A stretch of 32,048 nucleotides of DNA from a virus. Both the position numbers and the translations under genes were made by a program. Location: IMG/VR virus record IMGVR_UViG_3300027779_002112, positions 1 through 32,048 of that record. One strand, 5' to 3'. A model generated the notes under the pieces. The model searched no databases and had not been told where the DNA came from. It saw only the letters and a program-made list of their open reading frames with translations. Shown piece by piece: positions 31,676 through 32,048 of the stretch. The stretch's first letter is position 1. Each line of letters starts with the position of its first letter.

Positions 31676-32048
31676 AAGTTTTAATTATACAAGAAAACGG
31701 CAGACATGAAGGCAACCGTAATTTTAGAGAGTGTTTCTGTGCTCAACGTGCCTTTGTGTATCACGGCCAAGAGGCTGACATTTGGGGTTTAGGTCATGAC
31801 AACTACAACTATGAACCAGACTATGAAGCATATGACTTTATCATCAATCTAGAGAATTACGATGAAACTGGCTGGGTTCCAAGTCTAGCAAAGGTGCAAA
31901 CAAAGAAGTTGTTGTGGTCTATAGACGCACATGTAAAAGGGTTGGACTCATACCTGAAAACAGCAAACGAAGGAAACTACGACCTTATACTGCAAGCTAC
32001 ACCTGAGTTTGTAGTTGAGAACTCTCTGTGGTTTCCAAATTGTTATGA
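31672..32048 (+). CDS. Probable GT-B glycosyltransferase, truncated at window end
   Basis: An open frame begins at ATG 31672 (ATGA overlap) and runs without stop to the window edge, giving 125 codons. It starts MKVLIIQENGRHEGNRNF, with FIINLENYDETGWVP and a KKLLWSIDAHVKG segment, resembling the N-terminal lobe of CgeB/YkvP-like glycosyltransferases. The donor domain lies outside the window. Codon use matches the cluster. Confidence 0.6.
   Translation, partial: MKVLIIQENGRHEGNRNFRECFCAQRAFVYHGQEADIWGLGHDNYNYEPDYEAYDFIINLENYDETGWVPSLAKVQTKKLLWSIDAHVKGLDSYLKTANEGNYDLILQATPEFVVENSLWFPNCY

Noticed and set aside
1-32048. Minus-strand open frames throughout
   Set aside because: All lie opposite well-supported plus-strand genes, lack domain motifs and ribosome sites, and follow the codon pattern of the plus strand.
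1-32048. tRNA genes, CRISPR arrays, insertion sequences and diversity-generating retroelements
   Set aside because: No cloverleaf, regularly spaced repeat, transposase, reverse transcriptase or near-identical template/variable pair was seen by reading; a tool search would be more sensitive.

Overview
The window looks like part of a large tailed-phage (Caudoviricetes) genome. Every supported gene is on the + strand and genes are packed end to end with ATGA, TAATG or short overlaps. AT-rich coding with mostly AGA arginine codons runs through most of it. The first part is a phage-type replication set: DnaB-like helicase, CHC2/TOPRIM primase, T4 gp1-like dNMP kinase, PD-(D/E)XK nuclease, Pol III alpha in two pieces, proofreading exonuclease and SSB. 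No rRNA, tRNA, CRISPR array or insertion sequence was seen. The only non-coding stretches over about 60 bases are at 6485-6547 (nothing recognisable), 9575-9691 (a strong promoter and leader) and 13544-13624 (a short palindrome); no gap reaches 300 bases.

Layout. (1) 1-5835: a small zinc-ribbon protein, helicase, GMP reductase, primase, dNMP kinase and a RecB/Cas4-like nuclease. (2) 5867-6484: a conserved phage-type protein of unknown role. (3) 6548-9574: a cargo block unlike ordinary phage core genes. It holds a secreted His-rich protein, a type II secretion-like pseudopilin, a DUF1501 protein and a PAP2/vanadium-haloperoxidase-type phosphatase. The first three resemble Planctomycetota proteins, so a planctomycete host is my best inference. 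The pseudopilin and the DUF1501 protein begin with the same 18-residue twin-arginine leader; the two DNA copies differ at four positions, all synonymous. (4) 9575-13948: a consensus-like sigma70 promoter, then Pol III alpha N-terminal half, a DEDDh exonuclease, Pol III alpha C-terminal half, and SSB. (5) 13950-32048: an unbroken glycan cluster of about 18 kb. It contains many GT-A and GT-B glycosyltransferases, a sugar nucleotidyltransferase-like protein, an SDR epimerase, two DegT-fold PLP enzymes, an FkbM methyltransferase and other methyltransferases, a DUF6165 protein and a PIG-L deacetylase. It runs off the right end inside another probable glycosyltransferase.

How the parts fit. Regions 1 and 4 would build the replisome and feed it nucleotides: the kinase makes dNDPs, and GMP reductase returns GMP to IMP. 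Region 5 could make and attach an unusual deoxy- or amino-sugar glycan to the virion or host surface. One of its PLP enzymes has His in place of the Schiff-base Lys, as in ColD-type 3-dehydratases. Region 3 encodes exported or envelope proteins that may alter the host surface or phosphorus/metal handling; that role is speculative. The observations most worth following are the grafted Tat leader on a pseudopilin, the polymerase split around its own exonuclease with a degenerate PHP domain, and the glycan cluster with its ColD-like enzyme.
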